Position numbers and translations under genes: made by a program
The notes under the pieces: model-generated
The model's database searches: none
What the model was told of the DNA's origin: nothing
The model's input: only the letters and a program-made list of their open reading frames with translations
From: a virus
IMG/VR virus record: IMGVR_UViG_3300009790_000059
Span: 1 to 25,432 of that record
DNA length: 25,432 nt
Reading direction: 5' to 3' (one strand)
Part shown: positions 1-10,790 of the stretch, piece by piece
Layout of the letters: every line of letters starts with the position of its first letter
Numbering within the stretch: the stretch's first letter is position 1

Positions 1-308
1 GCACCCTTAAGAGTTATACCTCCCCCAGAGGCAGCAGCATCAGTTGTAGATCCCTTAGCAATAACAATGTTCTTGTCCTCCACCTCAAGTGTGGCAGTGT
101 TCAAAATCGTCTGAGTGCCGTTGACTGTTAGCGTCCCACTCAGTGTGAGGTCAGCACCAGTTGCACCTGCTGCAAGAGCACTAGCAGTGGTTGCAGTACC
201 AACATTGGTTGCTCCTGTTTCTATGTTATTGACATCTCCAGCAAGAGCATTAATCTCTAATCTCTGCTGTTCTATTGTGAATGATGTTGCTACGTTTCTT
301 AATGGCAT
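1..308 (-). CDS. Tail-fibre-like virion structural protein, N-terminal part (runs off the left edge)
   Basis: The reading frame opens with ATG at 308 and stays open to the window edge (about 102 codons), so only the N-terminus is seen. The protein starts MPLRNVATSF, followed by a short helical stretch (TIEQQRLEINALAGDV), an Ala/Thr/Gly-rich segment and then a beta-rich stretch with LTLSGTLTVNG and NTATLEVEDKNIVIAKG. That last pattern is typical of tail-fibre and fibre-like virion proteins of T4-like marine phages; this rests on memory of the family, not a search. It lies 13 bases downstream of the DUF4815-like gene, with a purine-rich ribosome binding site (AGAGGA) just after that gene's stop, so it is probably the next gene of the same late transcript. 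The C-terminus, where a receptor-binding or chaperone domain might sit, is outside the window. Confidence 0.75.
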   Translation of the reverse strand, partial: MPLRNVATSFTIEQQRLEINALAGDVNNIETGATNVGTATTASALAAGATGADLTLSGTLTVNGTQTILNTATLEVEDKNIVIAKGSTTDAAASGGGITLKG

Positions 309-321
309 TATGGGGATCCTC

Positions 322-3300
322 TTAGTATGATGCTACAGCCCGTAGATCTTGGATCTTCGGTACAAATGCAGGGTTTGATGACTTCATTACGACCTTGATT
401 GCAAATGATGAGAACTCAGGAAGATCTTCAACACTATAACTCAACTCTTGATATGAAGATTGCTTCTCAGTAATTCCACTAATAGAATTCTCAGCAGTTG
501 CAATCACATCAACATCTGGTAATCCATTACCATTAAAACTTATCCATTCAATATCATCAAAGTTTTCCTGAGAGGAAGATTTCTTGATCCTATATAGAAC
601 TTCAATATTTTTAATTTCTGTTGTATTAGCAGTCAATTTAACATCAATGGATGTTCCAGGATTATCAATTGATACTTCTTTAGTTACATATTTAGCAAGA
701 CTTGAACTATTCTTAGATTGATTATCAGAAGTAAATTCAACTCCATCTGTATATGATATTTTAGAAATTTCTAACCATCCATATTCATCAGCAGGTTGAT
801 TTGTATATGATATAATATCGTTCACACGGAAAACATCATTTGCCATATCAGAAACACTTTGTGTTCTAGCAAGTGCTCCTGCTTGCCAAGGACTTGTATA
901 ATCATCATTAATTGGATTCTTATCATTAACTAATTCTAATACCTTAGTAATAGGATTCCATAATATTACTCTGCCAGATATTTTACCAGTGTATAATTCT
1001 GCTAATTTGTTATTAGTTTCATTTCTAAATGGATTCCTCGCAGTAATATATGTTGCTGGTGAAGTAGTCCAAGGAATGTCTATGTCCTTTTTATCTACTG
1101 GTGTTGATCCACTAGTACTAATACTAACATCTCCAGCAAATGTTTTTTCAAATGTTAATTTCTCACCTGCTGTAAATACAGAAACTGTTTTTAATTTAAC
1201 CCATACAGTTGCATCATTTACTTTAACAATTTCACCTGAAGCACTGCTTGTTTGACCTGTTACTGTTGTGTAAGGATCAATTGATTCTCCACCAGCAATA
1301 TCAATACCACTAGTTGAGAATTGGTATATATCATAGAATTCAATTAACTGATTCCTACGTCCAAAACGATTCTCCTGTCCTTTAGCATTTTCAATTCTAT
1401 TTGATACAAGTTTAAGAGAAGATCTAGAAAGATCAATAAATGGAGATAGGTGAGAAACATCACTTTTCAATGTTAACTTATACTCTAAGGATCTATCAAT
1501 ATTATTAACTGTTTGATTTATCTTTGATGCAATAATCTTTTGATTAATAAAGAAGAAATCTTCATTTAAGAAAGTTTTTTCATAATTATTTGTTTGATCA
1601 TATGAAGTAAACGTTCCTATATTATCATCTATAGGAGCAATTGGTGTTGTCTTAATTTCAGTTTCAATACTAGTATCACTGAATGAAAGGTTAGGAACAA
1701 CTGCATGTAACTTCTCAAACTTTTTATTATATGATGCTAGTACATTTGTACCACCACCAATAGCATTTGATGTTGCTCTTGAAGTTGTTGTTATGTTGTA
1801 ATGATCAGTACCAACATTTGATACCTTATATAATTCAGTGTTTAATTTAGATGATGTTAATCCACCAACATCTACTATTCCTTTAAAGAATACATGTGAA
1901 TTAATATCTTCAAATCCATTATTAGGATGATTTACTTTAACTATTATATTATTATTTCTGAATAGTGCTGATGTAGAACCTGCATCAGAACTTGAATCAG
2001 TTTCAATTGGATCTACGTCAAGTAATTCATATCCAAGATCTTCATTTGTAAGGAGAAGTTCTGCTGATCTGCTAATATTAAATTCAGCACGATGTAGACT
2101 AAACTTAACATCTTCAAATAAATCTTCTGTCCAAGCATTAGTATTCTGAGACTTGAATAGAGAACCTAAAGAAGGTTGTGTAGTTACTATAGTACTTGTG
2201 GCAATTTCAGTCTCACCTAATTTAGATGCCCATATATCATATTCAACAGAATCTGTTTCTATAGCAAGTGCATATTCAGTATCATTCTGTAGATATACAG
2301 GATAATTAAATTTAAACTGAGTTGGAGTTGTTGATGCAGTTGTTCCTGCTTCATCAATTGCAATACCCATACGAACTGCTGGAGAATCAATAGTAATAAA
2401 TGATTCAATTTCAGCACCAGCATTACCAGTACCTGTTCCACGTATAACAACAGCAGGTGGTTCTGTATATTCTGAACCAGAAAGAACTAACTCAGAATGA
2501 TAAACTTTTTTACCAGAAACTCTTACTGTAGCAGTAGCATTACCACCACCAGGTAGTTGTGGACTCTCAATAGTTACAACTGCTGAATCGTAATCATATC
2601 CAGTATTTTTAATATTAAGATTTGTTACTCTACCAGAATCCTTAACAATCTTGAGTGATTGTGTAGTGTTATTTGTATTATTATATTGTGTTATTGATGC
2701 AATAGAAAGTATTTCATCTTGAATAAAACTAGTTCCATTATGATTGTTTAATACTAAAGTATAAACCTGATCATTATTTAATGTTATCTGTCCTGTTGAA
2801 GTTGAAGCAACTTCAATTCCATTTCTATCAATAACACGTGATATAGGACCAGAAGCATTTGAATTTGTTCCAGTTGCCTTTTCTGTCTTAGTAATAACAA
2901 GTGTATCACTAGCAACTACTCGTAAATAAGTATCAGGAGAAACAACAGTTTGGGTTCCTGGAATAATGTTCTTGCCAGGTTTACTATTTTGTACATCAGT
3001 AAGATATACTCTAATAGGGATAGTATTACTCTTTTGTGCAAAGAATAAGTCAATACCTGTTGTAAATACTCCTCCATCAAATCCCTCAACAGTAAATGTT
3101 TGAGCAAGTGGATTTGGTCTAATTGGATTTGCTGTATTACTATCTGTTAACTGAGTACCTTCATTTGCTTTGAAGTATGCTGGAGTTGTAGATATAATAG
3201 AAGATGGATTTTCTGGTAATGTACCAGTAGCATAATACTGAACTTCAGCATATGTATCTACAGTGTCTTTATTAGCATCAGTAGAACTTGATGTAAACCT

Positions 3301-6300
3301 AATTGTTTTAACACCAGAAGTAAACTTAACTTCATCTGCATCATTATCATAAAGTACAGTATCAACATTACCAGTCCATGTACTATTTTCTCTTGGTGGT
3401 TTTCCACAAGGTATTAATATTATTCCACTAGCACTACCATTTGAATCTGTAACAATAGAACTGTTAAATGTTGACAATGAATTGGCAGCAACACCAGTAT
3501 ACCTAAAGTCAGGATTGACCCAACGAGAAATATCCTGTCCTTCCATAAAGACACTGATATTTGTATTAGGTTTCAAACGATTTATTACAAATTTAACTGG
3601 AATACTTCTAGCAAAGAATGATAGTGAAGTAGCAACAACACTAGAACCAATACCTTTAGTTACTAATCCTTTACCAATCTCGTTATTTTCAGGACTGATA
3701 TTTGATGAACTACCAACAGATGCTTCTGTAACAGAAGAATCTGATACATCACTATTAACATCTGCAAATGATCCTATATTAAAGAATGCTCTATTAGCAC
3801 CAAGCCAATTTATCTTATAAGAATTATATAAACTTGAGAATGCATCTCTCACTTTATTCTTAGCAATAAAGATAGAATATAAATTTGTATTATTATCTTT
3901 TATTAATGGAGTAGTTGATCTGTCATACCAAGAATCTGCAACTGGACCAATAAATGAATCACCAACATATTGAAGAACAACAAATGGGTTTGGATTAATA
4001 GTCTTAGTAGCAAATGAATTGCCAAGTAATTCTAATTCTGAATATGGTAAAGTAACACGATCTCCATTATTAACATAACCAGAAGTAACTCTTTGATCTT
4101 CTCTTGTATTTACTTCTTTCAATCCTAAAGATTCCTCATTAGATTGAGGTCTCATAACAGACTGCTGTGTATCAATAGAACAATTATAATCAAGTGAACT
4201 AAGAGATCCAATCTTATGAGTCTCAAAATTGTCCACAATGAAACCACTCTTGAATCTATTGATGCCATTACTATTAGTAATGTGCATATTCAATGCTTGT
4301 TGTTCAAGAATGCTTAACGTTGTGTAATATTCTAGTCTCTCAATACGTTTCTCCAACTTACCAATGTCACGCATTGTATAACGCTTATTGTCAACTGGAA
4401 CAATTCTTACATCCTTACTACTATATGTGTACGCAGGAACGTACATATAGTATAATGTGATTGCATCACTAATAGGATCAGGTTTTGATGGGTTAAGAGA
4501 AGAATTGCCTTTTTTGACAATAAATTTCCCTTTCTTGTTTAAAGATAAAGAATCAATTCTGTTAAGGAATTGTGTCTGTGTAAAGGAGAATGTATATTCT
4601 AAATTTGAATCTGGAGCTGGTGTACTAGTAACTACACCACCTGCACCTGTAAATGATCTAGTGTTTGATGAAGATAAAAGAGCATTATTATTGAAACCAG
4701 AAGTAATACAATCATTATCAACCTTTGGTCTAAAATCAAGAACATCAGACAATGATACTTTACCTAAAGCTGGCGAGTTGAATGATGGGACATCTTCAGA
4801 TCCAACACCTGCTTCGTGTAAATATGAATCAACAGTACAGAAATCACCTTGAGTATGTTCAAAGTAATCAAATGCTACAAGAAGTTGACCTACTGGAGAT
4901 TCAGCTCCTGGTTTTAAAATAATTCTAGAAATATCATATACTGTATCTCGTTGACCATCATCAAAAGTAAACTTATCAGTAACATCTGTTCCATTGATAA
5001 TATTACCGTTTATATCAACACTAGGTGCTGCTGAAATAGTACCTTCATAAACATATCTCAATTTATATGCATCAGCATAACTGAATACATCAGTAGTATC
5101 TTGATCATAATCCTTTCCACGGAAAGGAGTAACCTTATCTCCAACAGAATCAATAACAATTCTTTTATTCGTAACAGCAGTCTTAAGTCTTGGTTTTGCT
5201 TTAGTAACTTCTAAAGTAGCAGTTACTTTAAGAGTTGGGAACTTAGTATAAGTATTTGGTTCTGCTCCAAAGAAATTACTTGGTAAATTTAAAGTAACAC
5301 TACCTGCTTGCAATCCACTAGCAGAATCAACAGAAGAAGCAATAGATACTTGATCCTGTCTTATATACAGAACATCTCCATCTTCAACTAAAGATGTTCC
5401 TGATGTAATTCCTTTGTTAAGAACTGTTACAAGGAAGTTACTTTCACTAAATGAAACAAATCTCTGTGTTCCATATGGTAAGTCTGCAACAAAAGTAATA
5501 CCTCCACCAGTACCAGCAGCACCAGCAGCAGTAAAGTCTTTTCTCAAGTAATAAGTTATCTTAGAATCTTCACTACCTGCAACAACTGAACTTACTTGCT
5601 TAGTACCTGTTTTGTATAGGAGAGTTCCTTTATTAAAGTTTTTAATTGAAGGACGTATTCTAACAACACTAGCATTAGTTAAACCAGATGGTAATGATCT
5701 ATCAAGATAAATTCTTGATTTGAATATACCCTGTGGTTTTGTTGCTTGTTGAACTACTGCACGAAGGGTTCTATCTTCAGTATCAGTAAATTGTATAAGA
5801 TCTCCTTGTTGTAAAAATTTAGTAGCATCTCCACCAAATCCATTACATTCAATATACTTTCTTCCTTGATCACCACTAAAGGTAGAGCTAGTAATAGAAG
5901 TAACTTCTGAATATACTTCCTTATTTACTTCAATATCTGAAGTGAATAGATTTTCATTACCAGAACTATACTTACAGAAGAATGACTTAACATTTTGAGG
6001 TGTATATGTTGTTACTGAATTTCTAACAAGGATAGGATTAATAATAGCAGCAGTTGGAGTACCACCTGAAGATACACCAAGAACTAGTGGTGGTTTTGAA
6101 TATTCTACCTTGAAAGATTCTCTATCTTCAATATTAACTTTATAAATTCCACCACCACTAATACCAACACTAACTTTATCCGAACCGTAATCTATACCAT
6201 CTATACTAATAGTACTTCCAGTAGCATAATTACCACCACGGTTAGTAACAATAAAATGAGAGATAGTATTGTCTTTAGCAATTCTCTTAGTATTATTTTT

Positions 6301-8772
6301 TTCGTCTCTAATTGCTTCACCAGATTTGAAATTGCCAAATATGGTTTTAACCATCAAAACATTACTAGTACTATATTTACCAGCTGGATATGCTTCTCCC
6401 TCTACAACACCATAAGCACCACTCTCAAGACCATAAACGTACATACCAGGTGTGAATGTAGTTTGATCTGTATTTGGTTCTTCTAAAAGAATTTTAGTAA
6501 AAAATTGAGGGTCAAAATATGATAGTCCAAATGTACTATTATAACTTGCTTTACCATCAGAAGATCTTCCACGTGAAACTATAATATCAGTATCAACATT
6601 AAAACCAACTCCTCTATCAACTAAGGCAATGTTACTTGGTTTTGCTGTTCCTATAACTGGTGTTATAACTTCATTATAATCAACTACACTTCCAAAAAAT
6701 GTTGGATTATCTTTTACTCTAGCATCCGCTTCAGTTAAATATAATTTTCTATATTTGGAACTCTCTCCATCATCATAATCAAGAAACTTTTCTAAAAGAA
6801 CATCTTTAGGTCCAGAAATAGTTAATTCTAAGTAAGTATCTGAAGTAGAAGTACTTACTTCTTTTCTATTAACTTTTGAAAATGCTAATGCAGTTATTTT
6901 CTGAACATCATTTGGAGTATCATTATCATCTCTTGCAAAAACATACCACAATTCTCCTATAGTATTCTGCCAATTTATATCACTTACTGATGATAAGGTT
7001 ACTGTTAATGATGTTGAAGCACCTGTACCTAATTGAGCAGCAGGACATGTGACAGTTTCATTATCGGCATATCCAATACCACCGTTACTAATTGCTACTC
7101 CTGTAACAGAACCACTAGCAGCGATAGTAACAGTAAGTATTAAACCATTACCTGAACCACCTTCAGGAGTTACTGTATGTGTACCTTCTTGACTTGCAAG
7201 TCCTGTGTAAGAACCAGGTGTTACTGAAAGAACAACACCAGCAGCAAGACCTAGATTATTATAAAGTTGAGTATTATTTGAATCAACATCAACATATATT
7301 GTTTTAGTTGCAGCATTTATATCAAGAAACTTTCCTCTACGATCTAAAGTTTGTTTGATATCTGTATCTGCCTCACTATTATTCAGTCCAATTGATCCAT
7401 CATTAAATGTACTACAAAGAAATACATTTGGATATGCAGTAAGATCGGTTCCAGTAGAATTGATTATACCAGCTTGAGCATTTAGTGGTACAGTTCCATA
7501 TACATTAGTAACATTATAAGTAGGGAGTCCCTGTGTTTTTAAACGAATATCTGCTCTATCAAGAGTCTCTCTTGCTTTATCAATTGGATAATATTTTGTT
7601 TCTTTATTAACAATTTCATATCCTTTAATGTATGCTTTACCTGGTCCTACACTGGCTACTAACTTATCATTTGCTTCAGTAGTAGTCAATCCATTAATTT
7701 TACCAAAAGAATCAGTAGAGTATACACCTAAATTTCCACCTTGCTTATGATATTCTCTTATATCAAGAGAGAAATTATCAACAATATAATCTCCAGACTC
7801 ATCATAAGTCCTTCTTGCTAAAGTTTGCTCAAGAAGATTGTAATCTGTTTGTACTATTTGTGATTGTACATTACCCTTTCTTACAGTCAATAACTGTATA
7901 AAATTCTTATCAGTTACTTGAGATAAAGAATATTGTATAAGAGTAAGAGATATCTTTAATCTATTAGAACCTGGTGCAGTATAATTGCTAGATCCAATTG
8001 AATTATCATATAAAGATTCTTCTTCCTCTGCTGTTATAATACTTTCTTCAATCTTGAAACCAACCTTTGATGAAGGTTTGTCATAATACTTGTCAATAAC
8101 TAGTAACTGAGAACTATTCCTTACAAAATATCCATTAACAAAGTAAATACCTTCTTCTACCTTAACAGCAGAAGCATATCCCATTGCAGGACTCTCTAAC
8201 GCTGTTGATGCACCTGTGTCAGGATCAGTAATAGAAATACTAGTAGGAAGTACGCTTCCATCGGTTCCAACCACTAGGAGTGGTGTATTAACGCCATCTA
8301 CGACCTCTAGGGTCTCACCTTGTCGGAATGTATCCTCATTACCTGCATCACCACTATTAGTATAGTTTACATAAATTACATCTGATGTAGTTTCTGTTGC
8401 TACCTCAGTTTCAACTACATTACCAATAACACCAGAAGTTAATCCTTTAAGTTCTTGTCCTTTTAACTGTGATATATCATATTTTTTATAAACAACCTGC
8501 CCATCTTGGTTTACAGGTATCTCTGATACAGAAGATAACTTAACATAGTTAAGTTTGGTATTAAGTCCTACTTCTCCAGGTATGACAAGTTCACCTTGTT
8601 TAAAGGCATACTTACCAAAACTTTCAATTTGATTTTGCAGGATAGACTGTAACTGGGTTAACTCCCTCGCTTGGATTGAGTATCCAGGGCGAAAGAGCAC
8701 CTTGTAGAAGTTCTTATCCTGTGAAAAATCATCGTAGTATGGAGCTACATTTAGGTTAGTCTTCTGAGGCAT
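322..8772 (-). CDS. Giant virion structural protein with DUF4815-like N-terminus (baseplate or fibre-associated), 2816 aa
   Basis: This very long intact frame starts at ATG 8772, 32 bases after the gp8 stop. The first 80 or so residues (YYDDFSQDKNFYKVLFRPGY, then ARELTQLQSILQNQIE) match my memory of the DUF4815 start found in large marine T4-like phage proteins. Further along are glycine-tyrosine beta repeats near residues 540-590, 845-900 and 2045-2100, and a coiled-coil-like helix near 1465-1500 (MRDIGKLEKRIERLEYYTTL). A conserved-looking core near 1724-1750 contains FVINRLKPNTNISVFMEGQD, and a segment near 1887 contains PLAQTFTVEGF. It sits where T4 has genes 9 and 10, so a baseplate-periphery or fibre-attachment role is inferred from position. 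No enzyme motif was seen. The SD is weak (AAAGTGAG just before ATG), which fits translation following gp8 on the same message. Confidence 0.85.
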   Translation of the reverse strand: MPQKTNLNVAPYYDDFSQDKNFYKVLFRPGYSIQARELTQLQSILQNQIESFGKYAFKQGELVIPGEVGLNTKLNYVKLSSVSEIPVNQDGQVVYKKYDISQLKGQELKGLTSGVIGNVVETEVATETTSDVIYVNYTNSGDAGNEDTFRQGETLEVVDGVNTPLLVVGTDGSVLPTSISITDPDTGASTALESPAMGYASAVKVEEGIYFVNGYFVRNSSQLLVIDKYYDKPSSKVGFKIEESIITAEEEESLYDNSIGSSNYTAPGSNRLKISLTLIQYSLSQVTDKNFIQLLTVRKGNVQSQIVQTDYNLLEQTLARRTYDESGDYIVDNFSLDIREYHKQGGNLGVYSTDSFGKINGLTTTEANDKLVASVGPGKAYIKGYEIVNKETKYYPIDKARETLDRADIRLKTQGLPTYNVTNVYGTVPLNAQAGIINSTGTDLTAYPNVFLCSTFNDGSIGLNNSEADTDIKQTLDRRGKFLDINAATKTIYVDVDSNNTQLYNNLGLAAGVVLSVTPGSYTGLASQEGTHTVTPEGGSGNGLILTVTIAASGSVTGVAISNGGIGYADNETVTCPAAQLGTGASTSLTVTLSSVSDINWQNTIGELWYVFARDDNDTPNDVQKITALAFSKVNRKEVSTSTSDTYLELTISGPKDVLLEKFLDYDDGESSKYRKLYLTEADARVKDNPTFFGSVVDYNEVITPVIGTAKPSNIALVDRGVGFNVDTDIIVSRGRSSDGKASYNSTFGLSYFDPQFFTKILLEEPNTDQTTFTPGMYVYGLESGAYGVVEGEAYPAGKYSTSNVLMVKTIFGNFKSGEAIRDEKNNTKRIAKDNTISHFIVTNRGGNYATGSTISIDGIDYGSDKVSVGISGGGIYKVNIEDRESFKVEYSKPPLVLGVSSGGTPTAAIINPILVRNSVTTYTPQNVKSFFCKYSSGNENLFTSDIEVNKEVYSEVTSITSSTFSGDQGRKYIECNGFGGDATKFLQQGDLIQFTDTEDRTLRAVVQQATKPQGIFKSRIYLDRSLPSGLTNASVVRIRPSIKNFNKGTLLYKTGTKQVSSVVAGSEDSKITYYLRKDFTAAGAAGTGGGITFVADLPYGTQRFVSFSESNFLVTVLNKGITSGTSLVEDGDVLYIRQDQVSIASSVDSASGLQAGSVTLNLPSNFFGAEPNTYTKFPTLKVTATLEVTKAKPRLKTAVTNKRIVIDSVGDKVTPFRGKDYDQDTTDVFSYADAYKLRYVYEGTISAAPSVDINGNIINGTDVTDKFTFDDGQRDTVYDISRIILKPGAESPVGQLLVAFDYFEHTQGDFCTVDSYLHEAGVGSEDVPSFNSPALGKVSLSDVLDFRPKVDNDCITSGFNNNALLSSSNTRSFTGAGGVVTSTPAPDSNLEYTFSFTQTQFLNRIDSLSLNKKGKFIVKKGNSSLNPSKPDPISDAITLYYMYVPAYTYSSKDVRIVPVDNKRYTMRDIGKLEKRIERLEYYTTLSILEQQALNMHITNSNGINRFKSGFIVDNFETHKIGSLSSLDYNCSIDTQQSVMRPQSNEESLGLKEVNTREDQRVTSGYVNNGDRVTLPYSELELLGNSFATKTINPNPFVVLQYVGDSFIGPVADSWYDRSTTPLIKDNNTNLYSIFIAKNKVRDAFSSLYNSYKINWLGANRAFFNIGSFADVNSDVSDSSVTEASVGSSSNISPENNEIGKGLVTKGIGSSVVATSLSFFARSIPVKFVINRLKPNTNISVFMEGQDISRWVNPDFRYTGVAANSLSTFNSSIVTDSNGSASGIILIPCGKPPRENSTWTGNVDTVLYDNDADEVKFTSGVKTIRFTSSSTDANKDTVDTYAEVQYYATGTLPENPSSIISTTPAYFKANEGTQLTDSNTANPIRPNPLAQTFTVEGFDGGVFTTGIDLFFAQKSNTIPIRVYLTDVQNSKPGKNIIPGTQTVVSPDTYLRVVASDTLVITKTEKATGTNSNASGPISRVIDRNGIEVASTSTGQITLNNDQVYTLVLNNHNGTSFIQDEILSIASITQYNNTNNTTQSLKIVKDSGRVTNLNIKNTGYDYDSAVVTIESPQLPGGGNATATVRVSGKKVYHSELVLSGSEYTEPPAVVIRGTGTGNAGAEIESFITIDSPAVRMGIAIDEAGTTASTTPTQFKFNYPVYLQNDTEYALAIETDSVEYDIWASKLGETEIATSTIVTTQPSLGSLFKSQNTNAWTEDLFEDVKFSLHRAEFNISRSAELLLTNEDLGYELLDVDPIETDSSSDAGSTSALFRNNNIIVKVNHPNNGFEDINSHVFFKGIVDVGGLTSSKLNTELYKVSNVGTDHYNITTTSRATSNAIGGGTNVLASYNKKFEKLHAVVPNLSFSDTSIETEIKTTPIAPIDDNIGTFTSYDQTNNYEKTFLNEDFFFINQKIIASKINQTVNNIDRSLEYKLTLKSDVSHLSPFIDLSRSSLKLVSNRIENAKGQENRFGRRNQLIEFYDIYQFSTSGIDIAGGESIDPYTTVTGQTSSASGEIVKVNDATVWVKLKTVSVFTAGEKLTFEKTFAGDVSISTSGSTPVDKKDIDIPWTTSPATYITARNPFRNETNNKLAELYTGKISGRVILWNPITKVLELVNDKNPINDDYTSPWQAGALARTQSVSDMANDVFRVNDIISYTNQPADEYGWLEISKISYTDGVEFTSDNQSKNSSSLAKYVTKEVSIDNPGTSIDVKLTANTTEIKNIEVLYRIKKSSSQENFDDIEWISFNGNGLPDVDVIATAENSISGITEKQSSYQELSYSVEDLPEFSSFAIKVVMKSSNPAFVPKIQDLRAVASY

Positions 8773-8804
8773 CTCACTTTATCTCTAGTTTTTGGGGATA
8801 AGAA

Positions 8805-10571
8805 TCAGAATTCAATTACAAGTTTAATGTCCTCAATCTGATCAGGAGCACGTGTAATCTGTCTTCTATTCTCTATGTATACGATATCCCCAGAGTTAGC
8901 AGCGATTTCAGGAGATGCTAAACCTCCAGTAAATCCAATATCAGAAAGAACTGTATTCTGTGCAGTATCAACAGTTCCTGAAGCAGTTGAAGTACCACCA
9001 ACAACTGCATTAGCAGCATCAGAAGCAAATGCTAACACAACACCAGCATCGGTATGTGTTGTAGGAGATTGGAAATACTTCAAGATACCATTAGTAGAAT
9101 CCCAAGAAACTACAGTACCTTTAGCAGTACCACCTGTAACTGTCTGTGTAATCGTTTCATCAGCAACATAATCAGCAGTAGCACCATTGATCTTCAATAC
9201 AGAAGTTCCACGTAATGTACTGTTCGTAGCAAAGTTTGTAGTACCAAAATCAAATGGATCTTGAATAATACCTATTCTACGGAAATCATTATCTACAGGG
9301 AAGTCTCCAGAACCTTCAGCATAAGTTAGACGAATATTCGTCATAACTCTCTTAGCAAATAATTCTGCTTCTGCACTAGAACCATGACCACCTTCAGGTG
9401 ATATAACAACTTCAATTCCACCAACAGCAGTAAATGCAGCAGGGTTAGTTGTTAATCCAGTATCAGTAAATACTGTAGTTGTAGATAGAATAACATTACC
9501 ATAAGTATATCCACTACCTACAGATTCCATTCCAATAGTAGAAACAGCACCACCAGCAGTTGTTTCAATCTTAACAACAGCACCATTTCCATCACCCTTA
9601 ACAGGTGTATATAAAGTTGCTGATGCAGGTAATCCAGTAGTTCCTACATTGTTATCTAATGCTATATGAATAGCACCATCAACAGCAGCACCCTCAACAG
9701 CAACTCTAGATGCTTCTCCAGCAGCAGCGATGGGGATAAAGTCTGTAGATAAGAAGGAAAGCACGTCACCTGTTGTCAAGGTGTACATATGCTTCCAAAC
9801 ATAGTTACCTGTTGATTCGGTATAAACTCCACCAGCAAATGTACCTGCTCCAGCACTAGGAGAAGAAGTTGGTTCACCGTTGGCAGCAACGTTTACACCA
9901 GTTGGGTTAGCAGAACTTTGTCCATTATAAAGACACTTGAAGACTTCATAATTGGAATTCATAACATAGAACTTAGATCCAGGAAGAGTACTTGACCCAC
10001 CAGTAGAAGGTTGTATACCAATTGCACCACCACCAGCAGGAGTTGCTGAATAGTTTGGACGGTACATATCAAACTTTGGATTAATAGTTGTGTTCCAGTT
10101 GTAACGGGGAACAACTAAACGAGCAAAAGTATCAGTAATACGCTTGGCAGCAATCAATTCCTCATAGACATCTTGTTTTTCAGCCTGGTTGTCTATAGGA
10201 GTAGGGGGAACTTCCTCAGTAGCGTATCTATACGCTCCAGAAGCAGCAGTAGCACCTGAAGTACCACCAGTGATGGTAGTTCCAAATGCGGGTGTTGTAG
10301 TCGCTGTAGGAAGGATTGTAGTAAGTAGTAGACTGTTCGCTTGAACTTCAGATACTACTCCACTCCATCCACCACCACTAACGGTTTCTCCAACAGAAAA
10401 TGCGGTTGCACTCTGATTGAAGATGTCAAGGTGAGCGTCCCATTTAGTTGAACGTCCCACGAAGAAATACATTCTTGTACGATCAGCAGTTCCTGCGGTT
10501 CCTTCACTGAGGGACTCTAGGAATTGCTTCGCATTGAAGATTCTAAATTTTTCTGAAATAATAGCTGCCAT
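8805..10571 (-). CDS. gp8: Baseplate wedge subunit gp8
   Basis: This 588-aa protein aligns by eye with T4 gp8 at several points in the same order. The N-terminus has SEKFRIFNAKQFLESL then FFVGRSTKWD, like T4 FRTEKMLNFYNS and FITFGRSEPW. LVVPRYNWNTTINPKFDMYR resembles VIPRRDWGDTRYPDPYTFR. GNYVWKHMYTL resembles GYVWEYLFEI, FRRIGIIQDPF resembles FRQISIITNPL, and the C-terminal GDIVYIENRRQITRAPDQIE resembles GEMIYMENRPPIIMAMDQTE. T4 gp8 is 334 aa; the extra length here is two low-complexity inserts (residues about 50-115 and 280-530) rich in Gly, Ala and Thr, with one glycine-tyrosine beta repeat (VGSGYTYGNV). gp8 is a structural part of the T4 baseplate wedge. A consensus late promoter box lies 38 bases upstream, so it has its own late transcript, which probably continues into the 2816-aa gene. 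Confidence 0.95.
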   Translation of the reverse strand: MAAIISEKFRIFNAKQFLESLSEGTAGTADRTRMYFFVGRSTKWDAHLDIFNQSATAFSVGETVSGGGWSGVVSEVQANSLLLTTILPTATTTPAFGTTITGGTSGATAASGAYRYATEEVPPTPIDNQAEKQDVYEELIAAKRITDTFARLVVPRYNWNTTINPKFDMYRPNYSATPAGGGAIGIQPSTGGSSTLPGSKFYVMNSNYEVFKCLYNGQSSANPTGVNVAANGEPTSSPSAGAGTFAGGVYTESTGNYVWKHMYTLTTGDVLSFLSTDFIPIAAAGEASRVAVEGAAVDGAIHIALDNNVGTTGLPASATLYTPVKGDGNGAVVKIETTAGGAVSTIGMESVGSGYTYGNVILSTTTVFTDTGLTTNPAAFTAVGGIEVVISPEGGHGSSAEAELFAKRVMTNIRLTYAEGSGDFPVDNDFRRIGIIQDPFDFGTTNFATNSTLRGTSVLKINGATADYVADETITQTVTGGTAKGTVVSWDSTNGILKYFQSPTTHTDAGVVLAFASDAANAVVGGTSTASGTVDTAQNTVLSDIGFTGGLASPEIAANSGDIVYIENRRQITRAPDQIEDIKLVIEF

Positions 10572-10608
10572 TTGCCAAAGCTCGTGATTGTATAGACTGA
10601 ATCTGGTT

Positions 10609-10616
10609 TATTTATA
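10609..10616 (-). promoter_or_regulatory. T4-type late promoter box for gp8
   Basis: The minus strand reads TATAAATA exactly, the T4 late promoter consensus recognised by the gp55-type sigma factor with gp33/gp45. It lies in the short gap between the stop of the 2867-aa gene and the gp8 start, about 38 bases upstream of the gp8 ATG, a normal leader length. It would allow gp8 and the genes downstream to be made at high level without reading through the 8.6-kb gene before them. Confidence 0.75.
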
Positions 10617-10621
10617 ATAAT

Positions 10622-10790
10622 TTATAAAGCGTTTCTGAGGTACTCACCTATAGTGTGTGACTCAATAGGAGTATTGTTTACTCCACGAGTGCAACCCAAG
10701 AAACGATCATTCATTTTACTTGTGTAAGAAATTTGTTCTCTACCCAATAAAATTGTCCCTGAAGCAGGGAAGTTTGTAGTGTTTGCATAC
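10622..10790 (-). repeat. GxExIxY...RG module, copy 4 (C-terminus of the gp7-position protein)
   Basis: The last residues of the giant protein read SGTILLGREQISYTSKMNDR and then FLGCTRGVNNTPIESHTIGE. Copies of the same pattern lie at about 18800-18955 (GGYIQIDDEICFYTS, then VSRGVSGNST), 18120-18240 (GEFNIGGETITYENK) and 15345-15490 (GDYLNVGDEIVLVQS, then VQRGQKNTVAVNH). The shared pattern is a beta hairpin carrying G-x-E-x-I-x-Y, a gap of about 10 residues, then RG-x-x-x-T and H-x-x-G. It is a protein-level repeat and is not visible as a DNA repeat. Confidence 0.6.

Noticed and set aside
115-330. Plus-strand open frame of about 70 codons
   Set aside because: It is the complement of the tail-fibre-like gene start and the end of the 2816-aa gene; Val/Ala/Leu-rich composition and no ribosome binding site are typical of a shadow frame.
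3482-4852. Two plus-strand frames of 112 and 131 codons
   Set aside because: They lie fully inside the 2816-aa gene, show no recognisable domain and have no promoter or SD.
5505-5535. CAGCAC/CAGCAG-type short repeat in the plus strand
   Set aside because: It encodes a Gly/Ala-rich turn of the large structural protein and is low-complexity coding sequence, not a DNA repeat element.
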